A stretch of 64,000 bases of DNA from Brienomyrus brachyistius (Eukaryota > Chordata > Actinopteri > Osteoglossiformes > Mormyridae), in NCBI RefSeq assembly GCF_023856365.1, contig NW_026042472.1, positions 1-64,000 on the forward strand. The letters are read 5' to 3'. Below the pieces are notes generated by a model. That model ran no database searches and was not told the DNA's origin. It was given only the letters and a program-made list of their open reading frames with translations. Position 1 is the first letter of the stretch; every line of letters starts with the position of its first letter. Below, one piece after another: positions 33,601 to 58,226 of this stretch. Made by a program: the position numbers and the translations under genes.

Positions 33601-33971
33601 GATTGGCTCAGATAGGCGACGGACAATCTGATTGGCTCAGATAGGCGACGGACAATCTGATTGGCTCAGATAGGCGACGGACAATCTGATTGGCTCAGAT
33701 TGGCGACGGACAATCTGATTGGCTCAGATTGGCGACGGACAATCTGATTGGCTCAGATAGGCGACGGACAATCTGATTGGCTCAGATAGGCGACGGACAA
33801 TCTGATTGGCTCAGATAGGCGACGGACAATCTGATTGGCTCAGATTGGCGACGGACAATCTGATTGGCTCAGATTGGCGACGGACAATCTGATTGGCTCA
33901 GATAGGCGACGGACAATCTGATTGGCTCAGATAGGCGACGGACAATCTGATTGGCTCAGATAGGCGACGGA
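30646..33971 (+). repeat. 29-base satellite array, left arm (about 115 copies)
   Basis: The unit is GGCTCAGATAGGCGACGGA followed by CAATCTGATT, repeated head to tail. One extra G (near 31,008) is the only length change noticed. Units from about 31,825 to 33,295 carry CGATC instead of CAATC, in one block. GGTTCAG replaces GGCTCAG in the first unit, once near 32,852 and in four consecutive units (33,113-33,205). AGATTGG replaces AGATAGG at 33,701, 33,730, 33,846 and 33,875. The array has no spacer, so it is not a CRISPR. It starts directly after an LTR fragment. Confidence 0.97.
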
Positions 33972-33974
33972 TAG

Positions 33975-46730
<12,756 letters not shown>

Positions 46731-47280
46731 TTTTCAGTCCGTACTAAAGACGTATTGCAAAATAAGCAGAGGTCCAACAGTAGGCCTTTGAATGGGCTAC
46801 AGGCTGCATTGGGTTCTGCTGCTTTTTCTTCCGAGTCGCCTGCCCCTCCTCCCCCGAAGTCATCGGCTCTTCCTCGGTTGTATCACACACAGGTTCGGAA
46901 ACATTCGATGCGCATTACCGTCCCCTCCTGCACTGGAGGGTTAAGGACAACGTGATTATATCGAACCAAAATTGAAATGTGCAAGTTGACTTTCCTAGTT
47001 ATACGTCTTCATTTTTATTCTGGGTTTAACAACCATGAGTTTATGACGTATTTTACATGATTAGTTGGCGACTGGACCTTATTGTTTATATCTCTTATTA
47101 AGGATCCATCCATCCATACATCAATTATCAAAACCACACACTTACAATCCGAGTCTAGTTTCATATGCTGCGCTGCTGAGCGACCCGCAGAATATTATGC
47201 ATGAGTACAAGTCACAAGCCCCGTTTCCACTAACACGGGGCCGGTTCTAGCTTGGTGCCTTTTGAGACCGAGGCAAAAAG
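46731..47280. other. Divergent promoter region of u2af2 (left side)
   Basis: 5' flank of u2af2, with a pyrimidine-rich GC-containing segment at 46,800-46,870. A SINE-tail remnant (CCATCCATCC) lies near 47,106. No TATA box was identified with confidence. Confidence 0.4.
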
Positions 47281-47289
47281 ATGCAGACT

Positions 47290-47361
47290 CTCCCCGTCGG
47301 GGAATCGAACCCCGGTCTCCCGCGTGACAGGCGGGGATACTCACCACTATACTAACGAGGA
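47290..47361 (-). tRNA. tRNA-Asp (anticodon GUC)
   Basis: The 72-base minus-strand sequence starts TCCTCGTTAGTATAGTGG (acceptor stem and A box) and continues with the anticodon loop CTGTCAC (GUC). It has the B box GGTTCGATTCC and ends CGACGGGGAG, pairing with the 5' end. A TTTTT Pol III terminator (AAAAA on the plus strand, 47,275-47,279) follows about 10 bases later. It lies between the divergent u2af2 and rgs11 starts. Confidence 0.95.
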
Positions 47362-47883
47362 GATGTACGCGCACTACTTTTACATCTTCAAGATAAACAG
47401 CGGATGACTACTAACATTTGCGAGTAATCAATGACTGAGCTTCATGTCATGACCATGGTGCTCAAGAGAAGAAAAAATACATAATGTACGTCCACTGATA
47501 CCAGAACAACCATATAGCTTTATACTAAGACGATGATTAAACGGAAAATTCCTTTACAAAACACTGCCACAAAATCATAGTTTCGCAATATTACATCGTG
47601 CAACGGGACACAGTGTAAGTACGTGAAGTCGGTAATTAAATCAAGAAAAAAAAGTGAGAGGAAAAGAATACTTTTCTATTATCATATTTTTCTAACTGGC
47701 CAAACTGAGTCATATTTTGATTATACACCTAACAGAAAAACAGTGCAAATCTCCGGTAGTCCGTTTCACTTGCGCTCCGCTATGGGGCAGTAACAAGCAG
47801 AGCTTAAGTGTGGAAGGAAAAAAAAAACACAGGACAGCATCAATCCCAACTTCACAAACGCCGGAGATCGAGATGCTGTAAGC
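47362..47883. other. 5' flank of rgs11
   Basis: AT-rich sequence upstream of the first coding exon. Any 5' UTR boundary is not visible. No other feature. Confidence 0.4.
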
Positions 47884-50800
47884 ATGACAATTAACATCTT
47901 TATCCAAGGGAACAGCTGCAAGACACAGATGCCGCGCCTAACAAAGGTAGGATCGATTCCGAAGTTCAGGCATTTACAGACGCGGACTCTTCTGGAGTTG
48001 ATTTTTTTCGGGAGATACGCATCAACTTCAAAAGTATGAACCGCATTATATCTATATCTGTTATGACGTTGTAGCTATTGATACTGATGCATCACAAAAA
48101 TAATTTAAATGTTTTTTCATTCTGACATATGTTCGTTCGGACGAGGATTTTATTATATGAGATAAGTTTTAAATGAAAACTTTTTTTAATCTATATGATT
48201 AATTCTCGAATCTAAGCCAGACTTCACATAAATCATTCATTCATAAATATAATGGAACATACAACATCCAGGTATCCATGAAATTTATGATCAGGCTATA
48301 CGTTTGTGATAACAACAAAACAACACAACATGTATATTTACAATATATGGGCCTATTGTTTAATATTGCCTCCAAATTATAGCCAGACAATAACGCAATA
48401 GGCCGACATCAAACTATTTTCATGTAAAACAAAAGTGCTGGCAGTTTGCTTGTGCTTACAGACCCCGCCTTGAGCCCATCCAGAAAGATCCCAAAAATAA
48501 CCGACAAGCAAAGGTTGTAACAATCTGAGCATGTTTAGTTTAATGTAATCAGGAGCCGAATTAATAACGCGAATAAATGATCAAACCGAAAGTCTGTAGT
48601 CGGGAATATCCGATAACGTCTTTGACGTGCAGTTAAGATAGTCAGAGGAAAAACCTTGTAGTTTACTTATATATATGCCTAAATATATGAGTGTGTCTCT
48701 CCGGTGATTTAATGATGAATATAACGATTACATATCAAATCACACATTAAGCAATTATTATATTACTAGGTTGAACGTTTTCACTATGTCTGTCGTCACC
48801 TTGATTTCACGATTTTGACTATTCTTCTTATCCCAGATTGAACAAGTCATTGTGGCGATGCAAGATCCCGACATGGGGATAAAGATGAAGAATCAAAGAC
48901 TGTTAATCACAGTGATTCCACATGCGATGACAGGTGCACGATACATATTTTACTTTTTAAAAATAATTTTTCATGCCGCCCGGGTTGTCTTACACCCGGC
49001 CGTGCAGTGTCCCGGGGGCCGGGTCCTAATGGTCATTTAAGCCCTTCACAGGAAAGCCCATACATCGGCGGTCTTCGGGAATCCTGTGCATTAAGACTGT
49101 CATCGATCTCCTTGCGCTCATATTTATTTATGTAATTTATTTATCGAGTTCAGCGTTTTTGATTTATGACGGCTTAATGCATTTCTCGACTCTAACTAGA
49201 TGCCTTCCTCGCTATGCCTTCCCAGGAAATGATATCGTGGAGTGGCTAATTCAGAAGTACTCCATCATGGAAGAAGGTAGGGCCGAGAAGTATGTAGGGA
49301 AGCGTTACCTGGTGCTCTTATGTGAGGTTAATCGATTGTTTTTTTCCCTTCGTGACGACGATGGCGCCCCTGCTGGCGAAAGACGTCATCAGGTTTTTTT
49401 TTTTTTGTAATAAAATAACAGAAATAAACGAGTCTTTTGAATAATAAATACAAATGAAGTAATAGAATTTGTCATCCATACAACAGATTAGCCTAGCTGC
49501 ATTTATGTGTAAGCATATGCAATTCACGTGTCTGACAGAAGCATGTTCTGTTCCATTGATATTGCTGAGCCTGTGAATTAATAAATGTCAGAATTGAGCT
49601 TGTCCATAACATAGACACCCCATTCGCCTGAAGCTTTTGGGATTTTCTTCCCCTGGCGTCAATTTATCTGCTGAATTATTTATCTTTCTGCTGAGAGGCT
49701 ATTAGTACAAATAATCTGTAGGCCAGTCCCGAGTCGCGCCGCTACGCATGCTGAGCTGTACGGTTTGATAGTCCCGATGCAAACTTCGCTGATAGCCAGA
49801 GGCAGTCAGTCATGCCTGGAGAAATATCGCTATCCGTCTCCCTCATTATGCACTTCTGCAAGACGCTGTTGTCCTGAATTCCCGGGCGATGCAGATGAGG
49901 TTTTAAATAGCAAGGGAGCAGATTTCCCTGATTTACAGCCCAGATTGGAAAAGAAGTCGGAATGGAAAGGAGGGGACTTTTAGGCAGTAGATGGCAGATG
50001 CATTAACAGACTTGAATGGGCAAAAAACCTGTTGCCCCGGTAAGCAGTTACCCCTCCCTGTAAACACTAGGCTTCCCCCTAGCAGCGCTGTTGCTGCGCC
50101 GGTCTGAAACCCCCGGGAGCGCCTGACTGCCAATGGCCGCGGAGGCAGCCGGAAAGTGGAAAGTCCCAATTACTCGTAATTAATTATAGTTCCGATGAGG
50201 AATGCACCATCCCCGCGGCTTATTCTGTGCACCATGTCAACGTTTTTTCCAGTTACTTGCTATACCGTAAAATAAAATATAATATGCCTACTCAGTTTCT
50301 AGTTATCGTGTGTTCTACTGTATTCCACTGACAAAAATTTAGAGAATTACTATGCCTAAATCTGGGCTACGAGTAGTGGATTTGTTTGAGCTTTGAGTAG
50401 TTTACGTGGAAATGAGTGACCACTTTGTGTGTTTTCAGAGGCACTTCATGTGGGGAATCTGATCGTGAAGCACGGCTACATTTACCCCCTAAAGGACCCC
50501 AGGACGCTCGTCCTGCGGCCCGACGAGACGCCGTATCGCTTCCAGGTAACCTAAAACCACGGTTTCTTCAGATGGAGGGCAGCGCGAGAGGGTGGTGGCC
50601 ATGTGGGGGGGCACGCATATCGAAACTATTCGTTGGAGAGACTGCGGAATTACCGTGTAGGACAGTATTTCTCAATCTGGTCCGGGCTCCAGAGCTGAGA
50701 GGGTGCAAAAACGTAGACTGTCTGGTAGGGAGCTGGGAGGGAGCAAAAACGTGGATCATCTGTGTGTCGCCGAGGACCGGATTGGGAAACACTGATGTAT

Positions 50801-53800
50801 GAGAACCAATGCCAGTTAAAGTAGCAAAATGCCTTCCACCCGCCTTGTCCCTGACATGTTAAATCACAAAGCACCTTTGTCACGCTGCTTCTGAATAGTT
50901 TCAAATGACAGCATCTCCTTTTTGCTAGACTCCGTACTTCTGGAGCTCTCAGCAGTGGCCAGCCTCCGAGCTAGATTACGGTGATTACCAATTATTAATC
51001 ATGTGCTCGCCTATTACATCATTACTTCCCTTTACTAGAATAATAGAAAAACACAGTTTCTTGCCATGTCTTTCTTTTGCTCTTCTAAAGCGATTTATTT
51101 GACTAAGAAGAATATCAGAAAGCAAGGGCAGCTGATAGACTATGAAAAGGTAAGAGAAAATTTTTATTTATGTACATTTCAATGCTATTCTTATTCGCTG
51201 GTCTGAAGCATTGCTTGATGAGATCATGTGATAGCTGAATGCTCATGGGAGTTTTACTTACACAAAATATTATGAGGGTAGAAGGAAAAATGATTGGTTC
51301 AGAGAGATAACCAATTAGATTGTACATGAGGTGGATCCGAGCAACTAGAGGAGGCAGGAGCAACCAATCAGATGTCTTGGTCCTGCCTCCTCTGCAATCT
51401 GATTGGTTATCTATCCGAACCAATCATTTTCCTTCTGCCCTCAGAACATTTTTGTGTAAGAAAACCTCCCACCAATTATGCACATAGTAGGATCGCACAT
51501 AGACATCCACCAACTTGCCGCCATGTTGCGTCAGGGTCAACGCATTTTAGGTTCTCATCAGTAAGAGGGTTTGTGAATCCGACACTGCCAGCTGATATCC
51601 TGGGAGGGGTTCGGCCTGTGAGTCATAACGTGAACCCATGCAGCAACGCAGCCAGCCGTGCGACCTGGCAATGTCGCATTTAAACATCGTCTCCGCAGGA
51701 CAGCTACAACATGTTGCACAAACGGATCAACCACACCTGGGACTTCGTGGTGATGCAGGCGAAGGAGCAGCTCAGGTAAACCCCACCCCAGCCCGGGAAT
51801 ACTGTCGCATCGAGCTATGAAATCAATTTCATAAATGCACACAAGGGGACAGATGAGAATGGATGAATAAATCTCGTATTAAGAGGATGATGATGTTACC
51901 TAAATTAAAAAGTAACATGGTGTGTGGTCATAATTTCCCTCCTATCTGTTAAATCAGACCTCAGCCTAAACACTAGAGTCGGAAATCCATTTCTAAGTGA
52001 AAAAGGAAACAGAAAAATGAAAACCCTACCTTGCAGTTCAGTGATTACCGCTATATGCTAATTACCCAGTATGCTTTCTGACTCTCCATCGACTGCTCTG
52101 CTCCTACCAGGGCAGCCAAACAGAGGCGCAAGGCGGACCGCATCGTGCTGGAATGTCAGGAACAGGCCTACTGGCTCGTCAACAGACCGCCAGTAAGCAC
52201 CTCCCCCGAAACCCCTGACTCCCTACATCTGCCCCGGCGAAAACCCAGTATGCTGTGATTAGAGTAAAGCACACACTGGGTAAACCTGAACTCAATGCAC
52301 CTTGGCAGCTCGAATATCGCCTCAGGCTGGGGGCGATTCTAGGATTTTTTTGAGGTTGTGGGGCAGAGTGGTGGCTCTGGGCCTAGGGATCTGTGCAAGC
52401 AAGTGGAAGGTTGTTGGTTCAAATCCTGTGAATGCCCAGAGTGATTCTACTCCGTTGGGCCTTTCAGCAAGGGCCTTAACCTGCAATTGCTTTGTCCTGG
52501 GTATGACATTAATCTACATGCAGGCCTGTTAGGAGATCCTTCAACTTACAGGGGAAACTTGGCAGGATTGGCAGGAAGGCATAGGCAGGGTCCCATTCCC
52601 CCACAGAGAGCTGGGGGGTTGTGCAGTTCTCTCCCACGACAACGGGTTTGTTCAATGAAGGAAGGCAAAGGAAACATCTGTAAGGACATATGGAACATTT
52701 CCGGTATAATTTTCGATCTCCGTCATCTCCAGAGCATTGAGCTCAGCAAAATTCACGGGGGGGGGGGGGGGGGGGGGGAGTTTTATCTTCGTTAAGTAAG
52801 ACACACAGAGTGTCTCCATGCATACTTTGTGGGGGAGGAATATATCACTTCAGGCCTGATAACCCACTACTGCTTCAGTGTGATCATGAAATATTTACTT
52901 AGCTGGGAAGAAGCCTATGTTCTGTGGGACGAGAGCTTTCAGAAGACAGACAGGACAGCAGGCTGCGGGAATGAGCAACTGCACCCTCGCTGAGTGTAAT
53001 TTGGAGTTCATGAATAACACAGGAGAGTGGAGAATGAAAGTGTGGGACAGGAGCAGAGTGTGGTGTGTATCTGGCTTAATCCCGGCCGTCACTAGGGCCC
53101 CTTTCTGCTGGGTGCGCAGCATCTCTCAGGGCTAATAAGCATCAGCGTTTATGTGGGCCATTATCCCCATCCGGGGCGGCATCAGGAGGTGGGAATGGCA
53201 GCCACGCAGCTGCGGATCACATCCTAAATTCAGCTTATTTTGCAGATGTACCTTTTATTGAGACTAGAGCAGTTGGGGGTTTAGGGACTTCTCTCAGGGG
53301 TCCAGTGGTGATGTCACTCTGCTGACTGTGGGATTTAAACCGGCAACCTTCCAGTCATAGGCGGCGACTGCCAACCCGCTCAGCCACACACCACCTTCAT
53401 TGATGAAACCCACCGTTTTGACGCCAATTAGACGGAAACACAGTTGAGCCAAAAACCACGCAGCGTAGGGCCCCCCAGTCAGGTGCTGCTCGTGTTTAAA
53501 AGGCAGGGACGCTCTGCACTCTGGTACGGCCAGGTGGACGGGGGAAGCTGGGGGGGGGGGGGGGGATTAAAACCAGCAAATGACAAAATGGCCGCTTCCT
53601 GCCTCCTTTCTCTTTGCCCGAGAAACACGAGACGCATCGCTAAGACTGGTGATGCTTGGATCTGGGAGAGAGGAGTGCGAAGGGACTGGGAGACGGCCTG
53701 AAGCTAAAATGCAGACATGCTGTGTTTGCGTCTCCCCCCCCACCACCCCCCCACTTGTTGGGCCTTTTAAACGAGCTGGAAGAGGATCCCACCTCCGGAA

Positions 53801-56800
53801 TACCGGATCCATTATCTGACCTCTATTCCTGCGGCTCAGGCTTAATGCTGCATGTTAGCGGAGAGATAATGGATGTAATTGCAAATAGCAGCGTAATAAT
53901 TTGCCAAATAGTCTCTCTGCTGTTAAGTCCTGAGCTGATCTGAAGCACTTTAATTGGGATTTAAGGAAACCATGTTAAATCAGATTGCATTCAGTATCGA
54001 CATTTGGTTAGTTTATTCTGTAAAGCAGGGTACCCCAGTCCTGATCATGGATACTGTGTCACCGACTGGCCCTCCAGGACCGAATGGTCCTTTTGGAAAG
54101 CTGTCACACTGTCCCCTACTGGGCAGTGTCGCCATGGGCTGTACCCAGTGGCATCATGGGAAATGTGACCAGTAGTGCTAAGGGGTATTAATGCAGCGTT
54201 AGACCGGCGTCAGTCTGCTTGAGAGAAACGAGCTCACTCTTCATCTGAAGTTCAGCTAAGGATTTCTCACCCTCTGATTTTCTGCAGCTGGGAACATTCA
54301 GCGTTCAAGAACAAGGCCCTGAGCGAAGGAACCGGCACAACTCCCGAGTCCAGCTGGTCTGAGCTTTTTATTAAGCATATACATTTTTTCCGTAATGCCA
54401 GTACCTGCTGTTTATCGCCTCTGTCAGTCACAGGACCGGATCCGGGCAAACAAGAGAGCCGCTCGGGGCCTAGATAAGATCAAAGTCATGAAGAAAAAAT
54501 ATGTATATTAATATCTATATATATATGGCAGCTATAGGCAGAATAGGCTGTTGCCTTGGGCCCCCAAATTACCCAAGGAAGTGAAGTGATAATCAGTGTT
54601 TTTGGTGGGAGGGCATCCGAGGGAAGCTCGTGTGTGAGTGTGACAGCACTTCGTTGTGCTCATCTTTCTGTCTCACTTCTTCCTCACTTCCTGCTCTCGT
54701 TTTCCATGCTAACGTAAGTACGTCAGCAGTCCCACAATACATACTCGTAATAGTGCTATATTATTCATGGTTTCTAGACTGGATGTCTGCTTAGTAAAGC
54801 CAGGAGCTGAGTGTGAGCAGAATTCCTACTGTCTGATTCCTTGCATGTGATTCGCTCGTGGGAGTTTTACCCTCACAAAAATGTTCTGAGGGCAGAAGGA
54901 AAAATGATTGGTTCAGAGAGATAACCAATTAGATTGTAGAGGAGGTGGGTCTAAGGAACTAGAGGAGGCAGGAACAAGACATCTGATTGGTTGACCCCCC
55001 CCCCCTCCTCTAGTTGCCTGTATCCACCACTTCTACAGTCTGATTGGTTATCTCTCTGAACCAATGAACCTTGTGCCCTCAGAACATTTTTGCGCAAGTA
55101 AAACTCCCATAAACATGTGGCTTATATCATGTTTAGAGACGGTTTTGTTTCTTCCTTCTTTACAGAACAGAACGCGGACTACTACAAAAGAGAGGTAAGC
55201 CTGAAAGAATTTAGAGTGAACCTATTTCAGCTGATGGGATGGTTGCCAAGAACAACCAAAGAGGGTGATTAAGTGGGCTCTTAAGAATGCTGTCATAAGA
55301 AAATTGCTTCGGAAGGATCTACATCTGTGTTGTCGTTTTCTTTTGTTGGCTCTCAGATATTGACAAATTCTGTTTAAAGGTACAACAGCATGGCTCTTAT
55401 CAGGGCTTGGATGTGTACCATGCTGTGCCTTTTTTCTGACTCTTATATTCCCCGTGTGATTTTTCATGGCTCCCGACACCAGATTGAACACATCAGGAAA
55501 TCCCTGGGCCGCTCGAGGGTCAAGTCCTCCATCTGCCTGGAAAGGTTGGATAACAGCCTCCCCCACCTACCCCCCCCCAACACCTGTGATTCAGCCTCAG
55601 TCCCAGCATAGCTGGGGGACCACTGGTTCGACACCAGTCCACATTAGTCCCTAACTGGGGGATATCTCTGGGTATTCTGTATACTGTGCCTCTGATTGGT
55701 GGGGGGGGGGATCTATTTCATGTTAATTCTGACAAAAATGCTGGGGACTGCTCTTTGTGAAAATCTAACCTCGTTATTTCGTTCTTTCGTCCATCTGCCC
55801 ATCCATCTTTCACCATAAATCTCAGAGTCACACATATCCTGGATTAATGATGCCTAACTAATATTGAAACCGGTTGACTATTAAACTGAATTGAACTGTA
55901 TTTAACTGCAAATAATTACTTAATATTGATCAGAAGGTCGGCGGTTCAAGCCTGGCTTCAGCACACTTGTGGGTCCTTGAACAAGGCCCTTAACCCCCAG
56001 GTTCCTGGGAGCCTCTACGGGCAGCTGCCCTTTGCTACCAAGCTTTCTCTCACCTATGGAGAGCAAGATGGAGGAGATGAAAAGAGAATTTCCTTATAGG
56101 GTTCAATGACGTATAATCATTTCGTCACCATTTCGAGCTCCAGTTTGCTGGAATATGCCAGCATTGAACCTGAATATTTGATGACTTGCAAGGATTATAG
56201 AAAGTAGGACTAAAACTGGGAATGGCTGGTCTTCTGTGTTCAGCTTCCTTAAGTTCAGCGAGCAGTACCTGAACCATGACCCCATGATGCAAGGCTGCCC
56301 CCCCAGCAACCCCTGGATAACAGATGACACGGCACTCTGGACGCTGAATGCCGACATGTGAGTGTGCGTTACCGCGCCCCATCCTGCCTCTTCAGGGCCA
56401 CACCCCCAGAGGTGACTGTCGTCTCTTCACTTCCACGCCTCCTGGTGCAGGGTGGAGACACCCACCAAGCTGCGGGTGGAACGATGGGGGTTCGGCTTCA
56501 CGGAGCTCCTTAGGGACCCTCTGGGACGGTGCAAGTTCAGGGAGTACCTGGAGAAGGAGTTCAGTGGTGAGCAGCATGTAGACCCCCCCGCCCAAGTAGA
56601 TCAGCTTCATGGAGGCATCGTCAGCAAGTAAGAATCATATTCATTATTTGATCACTGCGGGCCTATTTGGGCAGTGTGTGACTCAGCAGATTGGGATTCA
56701 TTGCAGGAGGTCATCAGCTCAAATCCCAGAGTCAGCTGAGTGACCTCACTATTGGGCCGTCGATCAGTTACTCCAGGGACTGACTGACCCTGCCCTCTCA

Positions 56801-57948
56801 AAAAAAAAAAAAAATAGGATCTAGCATCTGCTAAATTAATAATCATGATCCCTCTATGAAAGGCAATTCTCCTCCATATTGGCATCGTGATGAGCGCCTC
56901 CTGCAGGTAGCTGATGCATGCGCTGTTTCATTCACAGTGGAGAACCTCTGTTTCTGGGAGGCCTGTGAGGACATCCGGCACGGCGAGAGCGCTACGATCC
57001 CGCAGAAGGTGGAAGAGGTCTACAAGTGAGTGCGACCTTGTGGCCCAGTGGGACAGTTTGCATCCCAGTTGAATTTAGAGCAGGCCCTGATGTGGCACTT
57101 GCTTACTCCCAGTGGGACTGCAAAGCTCAGGCTCATCACTTCCTTCCCCCCAGGCAGTTCCTGGCCCCGGGAGCCAGCAAGTGGGTAAACGTGGACAGCA
57201 AGACCATGGAGAAGACCCTGCAGGGCATGAAAAGCCCACATCGTTTTGTCCTGGATGACGCCCAGATGCACATCTATTTCCTGATGAAGAAGGTAGGAGC
57301 ATTAACTGTGCACAGCCATGAAAGTGGATGACAGCTTCATTAAAACGGGCTCTCGGCCTCTCCTCTCACCCTCAGGACTCCTACGCCCGCTATTTAAAGT
57401 CCGATCTCTACAAAAACATGCTGGCTAGAGCCATAGAACCACAAGAGACCAAAAAAAGGTAAAACTATTATCTTCTATAAAAGGGGTCTTTCTGTAATAT
57501 ATTCCATGTATTTTATATAAGGGGATAAGACTCATATTGGTGTGGGATACACACAGGTTCTGTTTCTGGGGTTGTTAACGATTAATTCCAGGGATTTTTG
57601 GGCTTAGTGTGAACTGCTGGCTTCAGCTTAGCTTCGTCACTAAGACTACACAGAGTTCTGTAATGTTAATTGCTTTTGCGTCCCCTGTGATGCTCTCCAG
57701 TTTCTGTTTGTAATTCCACGGTAGTCAAGGATTTTCCAACATGGCTGACTTAGAAAAGGCAGTGCCACAAGTGTTAGCGGAACGCTAACATGTTCTCCTT
57801 CCCATCATGCCCCAGTGTCTTTCCCTTTGTGAGACGCCAGCGGCACTCCAGCCATAACCCTGCCCTTTTCGCCCAGGCCTTAGAGGACAACGGCAAGACC
57901 AAGTCCCTGGGGTCACCAGCAAGTCCCACAGCAGCCTGCTCTTCCTAA
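47884..57948 (+). CDS. rgs11: Regulator of G-protein signalling 11 (R7 family)
   Basis: Seventeen exons join in frame to 471 residues (human RGS11 is close to this): 47884-47946, 48837-48933, 49226-49276, 50439-50545, 50929-50980, 51091-51149, 51699-51775, 52111-52192, 54288-54356, 55171-55194, 55483-55544, 56244-56357, 56451-56566, 56938-57025, 57154-57292, 57376-57458, 57816-57948. Order: DEP (from about 30, [14 protein letters not shown]), DHEX ([20 protein letters not shown]), GGL (about 222-280, with NPWITDD), RGS (about 295-410: [40 protein letters not shown]) and a short tail ending ACSS. R7 proteins bind Gbeta5 through GGL and a membrane anchor through DEP, and speed GTP hydrolysis by Galpha-o/i. 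RGS11 acts in retinal ON-bipolar cells. [17 protein letters not shown] and the short tail favour RGS11 over RGS9. The start ([10 protein letters not shown]) is the first in-frame ATG of exon 1. Exon 10 has only 24 bases. Confidence 0.95.
49277..50438. other. rgs11 intron 3
   Basis: A 1.16-kb intron with T-runs and unique sequence, and no second gene. Other rgs11 introns hold the mobile elements listed separately. Confidence 0.55.
50665..50798. mobile_element. MITE related to the one at 40,757
   Basis: CAGTATTTCTCAATCTGGTC at the left is mirrored by GACCGGATTGGGAAACACTG at the right. The interior GGGAGGGAGCAAAAACGTGG is shared with the u2af2 copy. It lies in rgs11 intron 4. Confidence 0.65.
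51247..51470. mobile_element. Palindromic MITE, copy A (relative of the satellite)
   Basis: A 224-base element has long inverted arms. The left arm runs GGGAGTTTTACTTACACAAA, GGTAGAAGGAAAAATGATTG, GTTCAGAGAGATAACCAATT, AGATTG. The right arm is its reverse complement and ends TGTAAGAAAACCTCCC. A GAGGAGGCAGGA core repeat sits at the centre. The arms contain GATTGGTTCAGA and CAATCTGATTGG, the building blocks of the 29-base satellite. It lies in rgs11 intron 6. Confidence 0.85.
52355..52640 (+). mobile_element. SINE in rgs11 intron 8
   Basis: GGGGCAGAGTGGTGGCTCTG, a B-box-like GGTTCAAATCCTG and CAGCAAGGGCCTTAACCTGC define a tRNA-derived SINE of the type at 13,296. Confidence 0.6.
53245..53395 (-). 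mobile_element. SINE fragment in rgs11 intron 8
   Basis: GACTTCTCTCAGGGGTCCAG, TGGGATTTAAACCGGCAACC and CCAACCCGCTCAGCCACAC are the reverse complement of a tRNA-derived SINE head. Confidence 0.55.
54860..55108. mobile_element. Palindromic MITE, copy B (relative of the satellite)
   Basis: 249 bases, same family as copy A: GGGAGTTTTACCCTCACAAA at the left, TTTGCGCAAGTAAAACTCCC at the right. The arms contain ATGATTGGTTCAGAGAGATA and CAGTCTGATTGGTTATCTC. A central GAGGAGG/CCTCCTC region is also palindromic. It lies in rgs11 intron 9, just before micro-exon 10. Confidence 0.85.
55925..56110 (+). mobile_element. SINE in rgs11 intron 11
   Basis: CGGCGGTTCAAGCCTGGCTT, GTGGGTCCTTGAACAAGGCC and CTTAACCCCCAGGTTCCTGG match the SINE at 13,296-13,515. 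Confidence 0.65.
56660..56850 (+). mobile_element. SINE in rgs11 intron 13
   Basis: GGGCAGTGTGTGACTCAGCA, GTCATCAGCTCAAATCCCAG, a poly-A stretch (56,801-56,814) and ATCTAGCATCTGCTAAATTA parallel the SINE at 42,645-42,835. Confidence 0.6.
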
Positions 57949-58220
57949 CACTGCCTCCTGGGGGGGGGATGCACTCTGAGCTCACTGCTGCCCCACAGAG
58001 GCTGTTTGGGGGCGGTGCTCTGCTGCTCTATTTGACGCAGTCTTCCAGGATTTTTAACTTCGGATGTATTTTTATTATAGTGTCATGTTAAATAAGAACA
58101 GACTAAATTATGGTTTAGATCAGAAGTGAGAAAAGTCCTGTGTCTCTATATATAGGAAAAGTTTATTTCATTAGTAACAGACAAACCATAGTTGAGCCAA
58201 ATATTGCCTTATTACTAAGT

Positions 58221-58226
58221 AATAAA
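58221..58226 (+). promoter_or_regulatory. Likely polyadenylation signal of rgs11
   Basis: AATAAA occurs 273 bases after the rgs11 stop; a second copy is at 58,431-58,436. Which one is used cannot be told from sequence. Confidence 0.4.

Larger units (their letters stand above)
52193..54287. other. rgs11 intron 8 contents
   Basis: The largest rgs11 intron (2.1 kb). It holds a plus-strand SINE (52,355-52,640; GGTTGTTGGTTCAAATCCTG), a 22-G run (52,757-52,778) and a minus-strand SINE (53,245-53,395). It also holds a G-run near 53,550-53,567. No further exon was recognised. Confidence 0.6.
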
